From Gemmatimonadota bacterium (GTDB lineage: Bacteria > Gemmatimonadota > Gemmatimonadetes > Longimicrobiales > Gaopeijiaceae), in assembly GCA_028875075.1 (NCBI GenBank), contig JAPPGF010000011.1, positions 113,643 through 177,642 on the forward strand: DNA of 64,000 bases, read 5' to 3'. This document shows positions 25,508-35,071 of the stretch, in pieces. A program made the translations under genes and the position numbers. Under the pieces are notes generated by a model, which was given only the letters and a program-made list of their open reading frames with translations, searched no databases and was not told the DNA's origin. How positions within the stretch are numbered: the first letter of the stretch is position 1; each line of letters starts with the position of its first letter.

Positions 25508-26802
25508 GAGTCCGGTGTGTACGCGAGCACAGCACGGTTGTCGGGGCCCAGCCATTCCTGCGCGACCGTGCGCAAGTCCGTCGCCGTAACTCGACGGATA
25601 TAGTCCATCTCTCGATTCACACGATCGGGATCGTCGAACATGAGCGTGAACATGGAAAGCATATCGGCGCGTTCGGACACCTGCTCGAGCAGCCGCACGA
25701 AGCGTGTGTCGGTAAGCGCTATCGCGCGTTCCACCTCCCGGTCGGTGACCGAGGTCAGCCCTTCGAGTTGCTGGACCAACGCTGCTTCGAGCTCGGTGCA
25801 GTCAGTGCCCGGATAGCCCGTGGCCCACACTACGAGCATCGACGCACCCGTCGTCAGGGGATAGACGTAGGCCACCACGTCCTTGGCCAACCGGCGTTGC
25901 CGAACCAGAGCTCGGTAAAGGCGCGCCCCGCGCCCCGTGCCGAGCACCGCCCCCGCGACCTCGATGGCATGGAATTGGGGATCGTGAATGGTCGGTATGC
26001 GGCATGCGATCAATGTTCGGGGCAGAGGCACGCGCGCACGAACCTCGTCACGCACCGTCTCGCCTATGCGCGGCGGGAGTTCGGGGCATCCCGGCAGCGG
26101 CGGGATCGGTCCTCCGCGCGGGATCTCACCGAACCAGCGAGCGGCTGCATCCAGCGCGTGTTCCGCTACCAAGTTGCCTGCGATCGAGAGCACCGCGTTG
26201 CTGGGTACGTAGTAGGTCCGGAAGAACTCCACGACGTCGTCGATGGTGGCCGCGTCCAGGTCCTCCATCGAGCCAATGACAGCGTGGTGGTAAGGATGCT
26301 CCGGCGGGAAGACCATTGCGTGGAGGCGCTCGTCCCAGTCCCCGTAGGGCTGGTTGTCGTAGCGCTGGCGCTTCTCGTTCTTCACAACCTCGCGCTGGTT
26401 GTCCAACGTCTCCTGTGTCAACGCCGGTACCAACCAACCCATCCGGTCGGACTCGAGCCAGAGAGCTAGCTCCAGCTGATGAGAGGGAAGCGACTGGTAG
26501 TAGTTCGTGCGGTCGAACCACGTGGTCGCGTTTAGCGAACCACCGGCGCGCTCCACCAACTCGAAATGACCGTTCTTTGGGATGTTGGCCGAACCCTGGA
26601 ACATCATATGCTCGAACAGGTGCGCGAACCCCGTACGGCCCGGCCGCTCGTTCCGCGAGCCCACGCCGTACCACAGGTTCACGCCCACCACGCCGGCGCT
26701 GGCGTCGGAAGAGAGGACCACGCGAAGCCCGTTGGGCAATTCGTGGAGCTCCCACGGGACCCTGAGCATGGGGTGTGGGCCGTCCCCGGCAGCGTTGCTC
26801 AA
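25504..26802 (-). CDS. M16 family zinc peptidase, catalytic subunit (second pair)
   Basis: A 432-residue pitrilysin-family endopeptidase. The inverted zinc motif HLFEHMMF (HxxEH) and the third-ligand region QREVVKNEKRQRYDNQPYG are intact, so this is a catalytic subunit. The N-terminus (VPWELHELPNGLRVVLSSD) begins the usual first domain. The start overlaps the upstream inactive M16 gene by 4 bases and the stop overlaps the downstream inactive one by 4 bases. It closely parallels the active subunit encoded at 28214-29518, suggesting duplication of an active/inactive pair. Degradation of oligopeptides is the expected role. Confidence 0.93.
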   Translation of the reverse strand: MSNAAGDGPHPMLRVPWELHELPNGLRVVLSSDASAGVVGVNLWYGVGSRNERPGRTGFAHLFEHMMFQGSANIPKNGHFELVERAGGSLNATTWFDRTNYYQSLPSHQLELALWLESDRMGWLVPALTQETLDNQREVVKNEKRQRYDNQPYGDWDERLHAMVFPPEHPYHHAVIGSMEDLDAATIDDVVEFFRTYYVPSNAVLSIAGNLVAEHALDAAARWFGEIPRGGPIPPLPGCPELPPRIGETVRDEVRARVPLPRTLIACRIPTIHDPQFHAIEVAGAVLGTGRGARLYRALVRQRRLAKDVVAYVYPLTTGASMLVVWATGYPGTDCTELEAALVQQLEGLTSVTDREVERAIALTDTRFVRLLEQVSERADMLSMFTLMFDDPDRVNREMDYIRRVTATDLRTVAQEWLGPDNRAVLAYTPDS

Positions 26803-28217
26803 GCGGCCTCCTCCGTTAGGAGCCTGACCGGGATCTCGAGCCCACGCAGGCGTTCCTCAATGGCCGCACGGTCCCCCACGACTAGGACGGTCATGCTTTG
26901 CGGATCCAAGTAGCGCTGCGCAGCCGCCCGTACTTCCTGCCGATCGACTGCGAGGAGTTGCGGAACGTACGTGGCCCAGTAGTCCTCGGGAAGCCCGTAC
27001 AGCACTTGCTCGGCGATGCGAGTCACTAGGTCGCCCAGGGCTTCGAAGGCCTGAGGTAGTCGCAGCGCGACGTAACGCTTTGCGCGCTCCAGCTCCCCCT
27101 CTGGCACCGGCTCCTCCACCAGACGGGTCAGCTCCTCAAGGATCACCCGGACCGTCTGATCGGTCACCGGAGTGTGCACGGCTGCCCGGGCAATGAAGGG
27201 TCCTGGTGACCGCCGCATATGGAAGGTCGAGTGCGCGCCGTACGTGAAGCCCTTCTCTTCCCGGAGCCGGGCGTTGAGGCGGCTCGTGAACGCACCGCCC
27301 AGGATGGTATTGAGTGCCACGACCGAGAAATAGTCCGGAGTGCAGCGGGACGCGCTGATCCGGCCCACACGAACCTCTGACTGTGCTGCCCGCGGCCGAT
27401 CCAGGACGTGTACGACGGTGCCGTCCGGCTCGGGCACCGCGCACTCGATACCGCTCGATTCTGTCCGCCCCTCCCAACCGGCGAACCTCTCCTCAAGCAG
27501 CTCCCGTAGTACCGCTTCTGTCACGTCGCCCGCAACTACGAACGTGATGTTCCCCGGTTGGTAGCGCTCCGCGTGGTATCGCACGACGTCGTCGCGGGTG
27601 ATGCCGCCCAGCGAGGCACGCGTGCCAAGCAACGACTGGCCCCAGGGGTGGCCCGGGCCATAGAGCAGCGACGCCAGGGCGTCGGCGGCCAGGGAGCCCG
27701 GCTCGTCACGGAGCTGGAGTACAGTGTCCATGCGCTCGCACCGGACGCGGTCGAGCTCGTCGGAAGCCAGGGTCGGCCGCATCAGCACGTCCGCCATGAC
27801 TGAGAGCGCCTCGGGAAGACGCGGGCTCAGCACCCAAAGTCGGACACGGCTGTCCTCGTAACCGGCCACCGAATCGAAGCCGGCACCAAGGCCGTCCAGT
27901 GTTCGGGCGAGCGCCAGCGCTGATCTGCCCCCCGCTCCCTCGTCCAGCATGTCGGCCGTCAGCGTTGCGAGGCCGGCGTGCGCCACGGGTGTTGCGCCCG
28001 CGCCACCTGGCAGCAAAGCCTCGACGGCTACGACTGGAAGGTCGTGCCGTTCGAGCAGACGCACCGCCGCCCCGCAAGACAGTGTGAAGCAGTCGGGCTC
28101 GGGTAAGACGAGTCGGGCCGGCACGCCGGTAGTCGGCACGTACGTACGATCGAGCGGGCGCCCACTAAGCGGTGATGGAGTCTGACTCATGGCCGACGGC
28201 CGCGCGCCCGGCTTCAC
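26799..28217 (-). CDS. M16 family peptidase-like protein, catalytically inactive subunit (first pair)
   Basis: A 472-residue M16 protein. The GTG start shares GTGA with the upstream stop; an ATG nine codons later (MSQTPSPLSG) is an alternative. The zinc motif position reads HAGLATLTADMLDEGAGG, lacking HxxEH. The R/Y region is kept (EKGFTYGAHSTFHMRR), as is the family segment SEVRVGRISASRCTPDYFSV. It pairs with the active subunit upstream. Its overall layout and length match the inactive subunit at 24089-25507, consistent with tandem duplication. Confidence 0.88.
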   Translation of the reverse strand: MKPGARPSAMSQTPSPLSGRPLDRTYVPTTGVPARLVLPEPDCFTLSCGAAVRLLERHDLPVVAVEALLPGGAGATPVAHAGLATLTADMLDEGAGGRSALALARTLDGLGAGFDSVAGYEDSRVRLWVLSPRLPEALSVMADVLMRPTLASDELDRVRCERMDTVLQLRDEPGSLAADALASLLYGPGHPWGQSLLGTRASLGGITRDDVVRYHAERYQPGNITFVVAGDVTEAVLRELLEERFAGWEGRTESSGIECAVPEPDGTVVHVLDRPRAAQSEVRVGRISASRCTPDYFSVVALNTILGGAFTSRLNARLREEKGFTYGAHSTFHMRRSPGPFIARAAVHTPVTDQTVRVILEELTRLVEEPVPEGELERAKRYVALRLPQAFEALGDLVTRIAEQVLYGLPEDYWATYVPQLLAVDRQEVRAAAQRYLDPQSMTVLVVGDRAAIEERLRGLEIPVRLLTEEAA

Positions 28218-29518
28218 GCTGTAGAATTCGAGGCCAAGTCACGCCGGCCCCTAGGGACTACGCTCAGCACTACCGCGTGTGCGTCAACCAGTCGCCGCGC
28301 CGTCCTAACGACCTGATCCGGTGTCACGTGCCGGTAGCGCTCCAGATCGGCGCGCGCGTACCCCGGATCGCCCGTGAACGCGAGGTACTCGTTTAATCGG
28401 TCCGCCTTGCCCCCGAAGCCACCGATACGCTCCAGCGCGTGGACGAACGCGGCCTCCAGTTGAGCCGCCGCGCACGCGAGCTCCTCCGCCTCCACTCCGT
28501 GCGTGGCCACCCGGGCAAGCTCCTCCCGCACCACGGCTTCAAGGCACGCGAGTCCGCCCTCGGGCTTCGCCGTCACCTCGATCTCGAACGTACCCCCGCG
28601 CAGCGCACCACTCTGCCATGCCACCACATCCTGGGCGCTTCGCTCTTCGTAGACGAGCCGTCGGCAAAGCCGTGAGCTCTTGCCATCCGCGAGGACGAGC
28701 GCGAGCACGGCGAAAGCTGCGTCCTCCTCCGTATAGTGGCCAGCCGATTGCCACGCGAGATAGAGCCGTGCGAGCTGGACCCGATCCTCCAATACAGAAC
28801 GGCGGGATTTGACCGGTTCGGTCGACCGCTGCTCAAGCCGTGGAGTCCGCCGCCCGGCCGGCAGATCTCCAAAATAGCGCTCGACCAAGGCGCGCGTCCG
28901 GTCGACTGTTACGTCACCCGCGATGGCGAGGGAAGCGTTGGCGGGTGAATACCAGGTGCGGAAGAAGCGGCGGACGTCCTCGAGTGTCGCAGCCTCAATA
29001 TCCTCCATCCGGCCAATCACTGGATGGTGGTAGGGATGCCCGAGAGGATAGAGACTTGCGGCTACCGTCTCCCAGGCCAATCCGTACGGCTGGTTCTCGT
29101 AGCTCTGTCGGCGTTCGTTCATTACGACGTCGCGCTGTACGTCGAGCTTGTGCTGATCCATCGCCTCCAGCAGGAAACCCATGCGATCGGATTCCAACCA
29201 GAGTGCGAGTTCGAGCGCGTTGGCAGGTCCGTTGATCCAGTAGTTGGTGCGGTCGTTTGATGTCGACCCGTTGCTCGTGGCCCCCGCACTCTCGAGTAGC
29301 TCGTCGAACGCTCCGGCGGGCACGTGAGCAGAACCCTCAAACATCAGGTGCTCGAAAAGGTGTGCCAAACCCGTGGGTCCTGGAACTTCGTGTCCGCTTC
29401 CCACTTGGTACCACACGTTCACGGCCACCGAGGGCAAGCGGTGATCTTCATGGACGAGCACATCCAGCCCGTTGGCGAGCTGGAACCGTGTGAAAGGAAT
29501 ATCCACGTCGATTTGCAC
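28214..29518 (-). CDS. M16 family zinc peptidase, catalytic subunit (first pair)
   Basis: A 434-residue pitrilysin-family endopeptidase starting MQIDVDIPFTRFQLANGLDV. The zinc motif HLFEHLMFEG and the third-ligand helix QRDVVMNERRQSYENQPYG are intact. The glycine-rich substrate-chamber loop and the C-terminal domain are complete. It lies 19 bases downstream of the TPR gene and overlaps the next inactive subunit by 4 bases. No signal sequence is visible. It is the first of four M16 genes arranged active, inactive, active, inactive. Confidence 0.93.
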   Translation of the reverse strand: MQIDVDIPFTRFQLANGLDVLVHEDHRLPSVAVNVWYQVGSGHEVPGPTGLAHLFEHLMFEGSAHVPAGAFDELLESAGATSNGSTSNDRTNYWINGPANALELALWLESDRMGFLLEAMDQHKLDVQRDVVMNERRQSYENQPYGLAWETVAASLYPLGHPYHHPVIGRMEDIEAATLEDVRRFFRTWYSPANASLAIAGDVTVDRTRALVERYFGDLPAGRRTPRLEQRSTEPVKSRRSVLEDRVQLARLYLAWQSAGHYTEEDAAFAVLALVLADGKSSRLCRRLVYEERSAQDVVAWQSGALRGGTFEIEVTAKPEGGLACLEAVVREELARVATHGVEAEELACAAAQLEAAFVHALERIGGFGGKADRLNEYLAFTGDPGYARADLERYRHVTPDQVVRTARRLVDAHAVVLSVVPRGRRDLASNSTA

Positions 29519-29537
29519 CGCGTCCGCTCCTGATCGG

Positions 29538-30428
29538 CTACGGGCGCATCATGATGCGTTCGCGGAGCACGATTGGGCCGATCTGCTCGGCCAACCCGGC
29601 AGCCGCTTCTTCCGGGCCTTCCTCAATACGGCGCTCCACTTCGTCCACCAGGGCGCGGTCGGCTCCCTCTGCAATCTGGCGGGCGCACTCAACCATCTCC
29701 AAGGCACAAGCATCCGCTCCAAACGCTGCCGTGGCGAGCCCCGCCAGGAGCTGAGCGTCGACATCCTCGGGACGCAGCCGCGCGCCCCGCTCTAGTACGC
29801 CAGCCGCTTCTTCCCCGTAGCCGTCCTCGGAGAGGATCAATCCGAGTACTACGTGGGTCCAGCCATCTCTAGGGCTGAGGTCGATCGCACGGTAGAGTTC
29901 GTCTATCGCAGCCTCCCTCCGTCCAGCCAGGTAGAGCGCGACACCTAGCTCGAACCGTATTGCCGGGTCGTGTGGATCCAGGTCACGCGCCGCACCTAGT
30001 TCCCTTAGTCCGTCGTCGATCATGCCTTCGCGTGCAAGCCACGCACCGTAGAGCCAGCGCGTGAGTGGCAGCTCGGGAGCCAGCAGCGTTGCAGTTCGGA
30101 GCGCTCCCTCCGCACCGGGGTCGTCCAGCGCCGCAACCGCGTTGCCCGCGGTGGCGAGCACGTGCGGATCCGACGGACGGGTCGCCAAGCAGGCACGAAA
30201 ATGCTGGTACGCCCTACTGTCGAGCCCCAACTCACGTTCCGCGACACCGAGCCAGCAGAGCACATAAGGGTTGTCCGGGTGATCGACCAGAGCAGCGCTC
30301 AGGTGCTCGGCCATGCCCGCGAAGTCGCCTTCATCGCCGTAGCTGTGGGCCTGAGCGAGCACGACGCGCACCGAAGCGTCCGGCACGGCAGGTCCCGGAG
30401 CAGCCGGGAAGCCTCTATCGTGTTCCAC
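29538..30428 (-). CDS. Tetratricopeptide repeat protein
   Basis: About 296 residues of tandem TPR helices. The first is VRVVLAQAHSYGDEGDFAGM and the repeats continue through NPYVLCWLGVAERELGLDSR, IRFELGVALYLAGRREAA and WTHVVLGLILSEDGYGEEAA, with consensus small residues at the packing positions. I place the start at a GTG 14 bases after the apgM stop; the longer frame upstream lies inside apgM and is basic, non-TPR sequence. No signal peptide or enzymatic motif. TPR proteins scaffold protein complexes; here it sits between apgM and the M16 peptidases, so it could help assemble the peptidase pairs, which is inference. Confidence 0.8.
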   Translation of the reverse strand: MEHDRGFPAAPGPAVPDASVRVVLAQAHSYGDEGDFAGMAEHLSAALVDHPDNPYVLCWLGVAERELGLDSRAYQHFRACLATRPSDPHVLATAGNAVAALDDPGAEGALRTATLLAPELPLTRWLYGAWLAREGMIDDGLRELGAARDLDPHDPAIRFELGVALYLAGRREAAIDELYRAIDLSPRDGWTHVVLGLILSEDGYGEEAAGVLERGARLRPEDVDAQLLAGLATAAFGADACALEMVECARQIAEGADRALVDEVERRIEEGPEEAAAGLAEQIGPIVLRERIMMRP

Positions 30429-30441
30429 CGTCGCGTCGAGT

Positions 30442-31659
30442 CTACGCGCCGTACTTGACCAGCCGCCCCGCGTGGGCGAGCGCGAGCGGCAGGAGGGACG
30501 TCGCGTGGATGAGCCCGAGATCGCCCCTGCGGCAAGAAGCCTCACCGAACGCTCGCGCGGTCGACCGAGGCCACTGCGAGGCAAGCAACACTGGAACGTG
30601 ATGCCACGAGTGCTCACGGTAGAGCGCCGGGGTCGAGTGGTCGCCCGTGATGATCAACACGCCGGGACCGAGCGCCGTGATGCGGGAGATGAGTGCGTCC
30701 ACTTCCTCAATCGCCGCTACCTTGCCGTCGAAATCACCGTCGTGCCCGCACGTGTCGGTGTCCTTGAAGTGAAGGAAGTAGAGATCGGACTCACCCCAGC
30801 AGTGCTCGAGCTGAGTCACCGTGTCCTCGGTGCTCTCCGGCACCGACGGGACCGTCATCCCGACCATGCGCGCGACCCCGCGGTACATCGGGTATCTAGC
30901 GAGTACCACGCCCTCGAGTCCAAAGCGTTCGGCCATCGTCGGGTAGCGTTCGAACGCGGCGAACCCGCGCGCGAGGAAACCGTTCATCGCGGGCTCACGC
31001 GCCAGGATCCGGCGGCTCTGCCCGAGCACCTCGTTCACGACCTCGGCGGTGGCACGCGAATGGTCGTCCACGGCTTTGACGGCGAGCGCCGGCCGACCGG
31101 TTTCGAGCGGATCGGTGTCGGTGAGCGCGGCACCCCCCAGGGCCGCACCGCGCAGATGGAGCACGACGCGGTGCTCCCTCTCCGGTACGAGAGTGACCGT
31201 CACGTCGGCAGCCACGTCCAGCTCTCTCTGCACAAGCTCCACGACGCGGGCAGCCTCCGCGTCGACCGGACGCCCAGCTCGGCGATCGGCGACCAGGCCA
31301 TCGTCGTCGAAGGTTGCGAGATTGAGTCGGACGGCCACGTCTCCCGGCTTCAGCTCAAGTCCCACTCCCAAGGCCGAGAGCGCTCCACGACCAATCACAT
31401 AGCGTGCCGGGTCGTAGCCGAAGAGGGAGAGGTGGCCAGGCCCGCTGCCGGGCGTGATACCCTCCGCCACCATCACCATCATCCCCAGCGAGGCGTGCCC
31501 AGCCAGCGCATCCATGTTCGGCGTGCGCGCGGTCTCGAGCTCGGTGCGACCGGTATCGGGATGCGGGAGCCCGCCCAGACCGTCCATCACTAGGAGGACG
31601 ATCTTCTTTGACCTCGCACCCCGTCGCGCCTGCTGCTCGGCAAGAACCATGTCGCTCAA
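30442..31659 (-). CDS. apgM: 2,3-bisphosphoglycerate-independent phosphoglycerate mutase, archaeal type
   Basis: Glycolytic/gluconeogenic enzyme interconverting 3- and 2-phosphoglycerate, of the alkaline-phosphatase superfamily ApgM branch rather than GpmI. The N-terminal metal motif KIVLLVMDGLGGLPHP, the segment TPGSGPGHLSLFGYDP carrying the phosphorylated Ser, and the C-terminal FKDTDTCGHDGDFDGKV and VLIITGDHSTP with further metal ligands are all present. Length 405 residues, normal. First gene of the long operon with TPR, M16 and Nudix genes. Translation may start at the first or the fourth codon (both Met). Confidence 0.94.
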   Translation of the reverse strand: MSDMVLAEQQARRGARSKKIVLLVMDGLGGLPHPDTGRTELETARTPNMDALAGHASLGMMVMVAEGITPGSGPGHLSLFGYDPARYVIGRGALSALGVGLELKPGDVAVRLNLATFDDDGLVADRRAGRPVDAEAARVVELVQRELDVAADVTVTLVPEREHRVVLHLRGAALGGAALTDTDPLETGRPALAVKAVDDHSRATAEVVNEVLGQSRRILAREPAMNGFLARGFAAFERYPTMAERFGLEGVVLARYPMYRGVARMVGMTVPSVPESTEDTVTQLEHCWGESDLYFLHFKDTDTCGHDGDFDGKVAAIEEVDALISRITALGPGVLIITGDHSTPALYREHSWHHVPVLLASQWPRSTARAFGEASCRRGDLGLIHATSLLPLALAHAGRLVKYGA

Positions 31660-31999
31660 ACGTCACCTGCTGTTCCGGAGGAGGCGGTTCGAGACCGCAT
31701 GCGTGTTCCCACGTCCAGGGGGGACGCACCTGGGCATCCACGGGACCCGACAACTCGGAATATCACGGTGTGTGTGCCTGGCGGGGACCCCTGCCCGGGA
31801 GAGATGGCAAGGTCCGACCCAGGCTCGACGAAACCGAACGAGGCAGGCGATCTAGTTTCGTGACGCTTGCAAGTCGTTGAAAAATGGGCAGTTCACAGTT
31901 GCTCTGAGGAATCGCTATTGGGCCACTCAGCCGGTGCTCCCGAGGCGGTCGGTGCGGTCGCCACTACGCGTTTGCGTCCGGGGTTCGTCATGTCGATAC
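31660..31999. other. Intergenic region, no gene seen
   Basis: A 340-base gap between apgM and the M28 peptidase gene, both on the minus strand. It should hold the promoter of the apgM operon, but I could not pick a convincing -35/-10 pair. No RNA structure or coding frame stands out. Confidence 0.5.
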
Positions 32000-33550
32000 C
32001 TACGGCCGCACGATCTCGCGATAACTCTCTGGATTCCAGCGGGGCCGCTCGGCGCGGTTGGCTACCTCGAGGCCGAAGTAGAAGAGCAAGCGAGCGATCC
32101 GCGCGGCCTTCTCAGCGTCGATCTTGTCCGCTTCGTCGCTCGGCCGGTGATAGTCGTCGTGCGTGCCGTTGAAGAAGAAGAGCACGGGCACGCCCCTACG
32201 AGCGAAGTTGTAGTGGTCGGAGCGCATGTAGAAGTTTTCCTGCGGCCACAGGTCGTCGATCGCGGTCATTCCCAATTCAGGATGGTCAGCATTCACGCTG
32301 GCGAGCGTCGCGCCGAGGTCGGAGTGCTCCCTGCCGATGGCGACGATCGTGTCGGGCCAGTTCCGCCCAATCATATCGATGTTGAGGTTGGCTACGATGT
32401 GATCTATCGGGAACGGCAGGTGCTGCGCGAAGTAATCGCTCCCCCACAGTCCGTGCTCCTCCCCACTCACGGTCAGGAACACGACCGACCGCCGGGGCCG
32501 CACCTCCAAGGCTGCGAAAGCCTCAGCGAGCTCGAGGACCGCGGCAGTCCCCGAGGCATTGTCGTCGGCCCCGTTGTAAATGCTATCGCCCCAGACATCC
32601 GGATCTCCCACTCCCAGGTGGTCCATGTGGGCACTGAAGACCACGTACTCGTCCTTCAGCACGGGATCGTCTCCAGCCAGAACGCCGACTACGTTGGGAG
32701 CCGACCGATCGGTGATGTAGCGCCATTCGGTGGTCACAGATACGAGTGCCCCCGGTGCTCCGTGCCACCGCACGTTGTCGTCAGACCGGTCGCGGAGCCG
32801 CGCCAACTCCAGGCCCGCGGCTCGCAGAGACTCGTCGATGGATTGGTCACGCACCGCGAATACAGGCCTCGTAACGGGCTCGCCCACATGGACGTGCTGC
32901 CGTCGCAGCTCGGCGTTGACGCGCTCGACCCACTCCCGGTTCTGCTCACTGATTGCCACCCACACCGCGAGCGGCTCGCGCGCCAACACCGCGCGGTACA
33001 CGTTGCCAACGACTGCGTCGCGCAGGTCGAGCCCGAACGGCGGCACGATCAGAACGTGCTGCCCGGTGAACGAAGCGCTTCGAAGGCCCTCCCCGGGGTC
33101 ACGGGAACCACTCACAACAGCGAGGGGACCCGTAAGGCTGATGGCTGGCGGCAGGACCGGCAACGCGGGCCCGAAGTCCCTCCCGTAGCGGAGGTCGCGC
33201 CGCCCGAAGCGTGCGCCGGACCGGCCCGGGTTGAGGGTCACTCGACGAATCGAGTACCGCTGAAGAAACCCCCCCTCGTCACCTGCGGGTGTGAGCCCCA
33301 ACGACTCGAACTCCGAGGCAATCCACACGGCCGTTCCCTCAAGCTCCGCGCTAGGCGTGTAGCGCCCCCGCATCGTGTCGTGCGCCATAACGTTGATACG
33401 GCGCTGGATATCCCGTTCCGTGATGGTCGCGGCCGCGCGCGCGACGGCGGCAGGCGCGGTCACCGGGGCGGGGGCCTGAGCAGCCACAACCGTAGCAGAC
33501 ATGATCGCGGGCACAACTGGGGGACCTGCGCGCAGCAAGCGTTGAATCAT
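32000..33550 (-). CDS. Exported M28 family aminopeptidase
   Basis: A zinc aminopeptidase of family M28, 516 residues with an N-terminal signal-like segment ending AAQA. The ligands are in order: HMDHLGVG (first His), NGADDNASGTAAVLELAEAF (bridging Asp), VFLTVSGEEHGLWGS (Glu catalytic and ligand), LNIDMIGRNW (Asp) and FNGTHDDYHRPSD (last His). A PA-domain-like insert lies between the N-terminus and the catalytic core. This fits release of N-terminal amino acids from peptides outside the cytoplasm, alongside the S46 and GGT enzymes. The start ATG lacks a good ribosome-binding site; a second Met at codon 17 is possible. Stands alone. Confidence 0.93.
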   Translation of the reverse strand: MIQRLLRAGPPVVPAIMSATVVAAQAPAPVTAPAAVARAAATITERDIQRRINVMAHDTMRGRYTPSAELEGTAVWIASEFESLGLTPAGDEGGFLQRYSIRRVTLNPGRSGARFGRRDLRYGRDFGPALPVLPPAISLTGPLAVVSGSRDPGEGLRSASFTGQHVLIVPPFGLDLRDAVVGNVYRAVLAREPLAVWVAISEQNREWVERVNAELRRQHVHVGEPVTRPVFAVRDQSIDESLRAAGLELARLRDRSDDNVRWHGAPGALVSVTTEWRYITDRSAPNVVGVLAGDDPVLKDEYVVFSAHMDHLGVGDPDVWGDSIYNGADDNASGTAAVLELAEAFAALEVRPRRSVVFLTVSGEEHGLWGSDYFAQHLPFPIDHIVANLNIDMIGRNWPDTIVAIGREHSDLGATLASVNADHPELGMTAIDDLWPQENFYMRSDHYNFARRGVPVLFFFNGTHDDYHRPSDEADKIDAEKAARIARLLFYFGLEVANRAERPRWNPESYREIVRP

Positions 33551-33832
33551 GGGCAGCGGGCGGTAGTCTCAAGTCGGCTGTTGCCGCAACGTATCAAACC
33601 CACCCAGGGGCCGGGAGATCCTCACAGCGCAGGATCGCGGTACGCTGGCACTCGTGGGCCTAGAGAGGTCTGAACGATCACCGACGCAGCGAGCGGGGCC
33701 ACGCGTGCCCGCAAGAGCGTGCGAGGGATAGGGCAAGTGCACAGAGGGGCCGTGGCGTCGAAAGCGTCGGGGGCCGGTCCAACGACACGGCACGTGGGAC
33801 TACAGCCGGCCCCGTTGCGTGGGCCGGACCGC

Positions 33833-35071
33833 TCAGCGAGCCCCGGCCCGCTCTACCAGCACTTCTAGTTCTTCCTGCGCCAGCGGCGCGCGCGCGACCA
33901 GCCATCCATCCCCGTGAGCCTTCACAACCTGACTCCAGCCAGCCTCAAGCGGCACGCTCGTCAGCAATGCGAGCGGATCGCCGCCGACGTCGCCCACGGG
34001 TGCGCGCACGAAGCGTGCTTCGAGTGTATCCCCGCTCGGAAGCCGCTGTAGCACGCGGAGCGAGGGCTGCCGAGGCGCAATGGCTAACCACTCGACGCGG
34101 AGCACTTCGAGCCCCGGTACTGCCAAGTCCAGCGCTTCGTCCGGCTCCGCGATCCGGTTGACCGCCTCGGCGTCCCGGTCCATGTCCGCGCGGCCCGTGA
34201 ACAACGGAGGCACGCCAACACCCACGCTCCCGCCGACCGATTCCTGGATGCCCACCTCAGCGGGGGCCGGAGGCACCGACGTAAGCGCTCTCTGTAGCAG
34301 CATCACTCCGCGCCGCTCTAACTCCGCACGCGGCGGTGTCCCTTCAGGGCCAGCCTCGTTCCTTCCCTCGGACTGTTCCCCAATGGCTCCCGCTGCCAGG
34401 AGAGGCTCGAGGCTCAACTCGGATACCGGCGGCAGGGAGACGGTCGTGGCGATCGTACGCTCGTGAACCGGCAGGTTCAGCAGCACGCTGATCTCCCGGC
34501 CTGCGTCCGGCTCCACCGCAACCGGCGCAGGCGCCTCCTGCGCCGCCGCCGCGGGCTCCCCTGACTCTGGGACCTGCGCCGCCTCCACGTCGCTCATGCT
34601 GGGCGCCATCGCCGCCCGCGGGGCTTCCGTCGGCAGGTCCCTAACCAACGGTGTCCCCCGGGTCGGCTCCTGAAGAGCGGGGGTATGGAGCCCAAGTTCA
34701 TGTGCCAGCCAACCAGCGCCGAGCGCTATCACGATGGAGGCCGCCCAACCCAGCCGGGCTGCTCGAGACAGGCGCGCAGCACGAGGCGGTGCGCCGCTGT
34801 TGCTACCTGCACGTGCGACGAGCATCTCAAACGGAGGAATCTCGGCCACGCGGGGCGCCGAGAGTGCGAGCACCTCGTCCGCCTGGGCACGCACACGCTC
34901 CTCCGCTGACAACGCATCGCGGCACAACGTGCACTCCCGGAGGTGGTCACGCGCCTCCACGGCGCGTGCCTTTCCAAGTTGATCGAGCGCTCCGTCCAGC
35001 AAGGCGTGCAACTCCCCTTCCGTCAAATGCGGTTGCGCACGCTGGGTGGTGCGGTCAGCCCCTTGCGACAT
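33833..35071 (-). CDS. Anti-sigma factor-like protein with zinc-finger domain and long periplasmic region
   Basis: A 412-residue protein. The N-terminal part LTEGELHALLDGALDQLGKA followed by RDHLRECTLCRDAL has H-x3-C-x2-C, the zf-HC2/ZAS anti-sigma motif. One membrane helix follows (LGWAASIVIALGAGWLAHEL). The remaining 270 residues are periplasmic, Pro/Ala/Glu-rich first, then a more ordered domain with VLRVEWLAIAPRQPSLRVL near the C-terminus. Its start overlaps the end of the ECF sigma gene by 17 bases, so the two are coupled. The large outer domain is a likely sensor. No protease site motif can be named. The partner is the sigma factor at 35055-35555. Confidence 0.8.
   Translation of the reverse strand: MSQGADRTTQRAQPHLTEGELHALLDGALDQLGKARAVEARDHLRECTLCRDALSAEERVRAQADEVLALSAPRVAEIPPFEMLVARAGSNSGAPPRAARLSRAARLGWAASIVIALGAGWLAHELGLHTPALQEPTRGTPLVRDLPTEAPRAAMAPSMSDVEAAQVPESGEPAAAAQEAPAPVAVEPDAGREISVLLNLPVHERTIATTVSLPPVSELSLEPLLAAGAIGEQSEGRNEAGPEGTPPRAELERRGVMLLQRALTSVPPAPAEVGIQESVGGSVGVGVPPLFTGRADMDRDAEAVNRIAEPDEALDLAVPGLEVLRVEWLAIAPRQPSLRVLQRLPSGDTLEARFVRAPVGDVGGDPLALLTSVPLEAGWSQVVKAHGDGWLVARAPLAQEELEVLVERAGAR

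Noticed and set aside
30472..31593. Long plus-strand frame opposite apgM
   Set aside because: Antisense shadow with Arg/His-rich composition and no motif; apgM on the other strand is certain.
31877..33673. 598-codon plus-strand frame opposite the M28 peptidase
   Set aside because: Composition is that of an antisense frame; all zinc ligands of M28 are on the minus strand.
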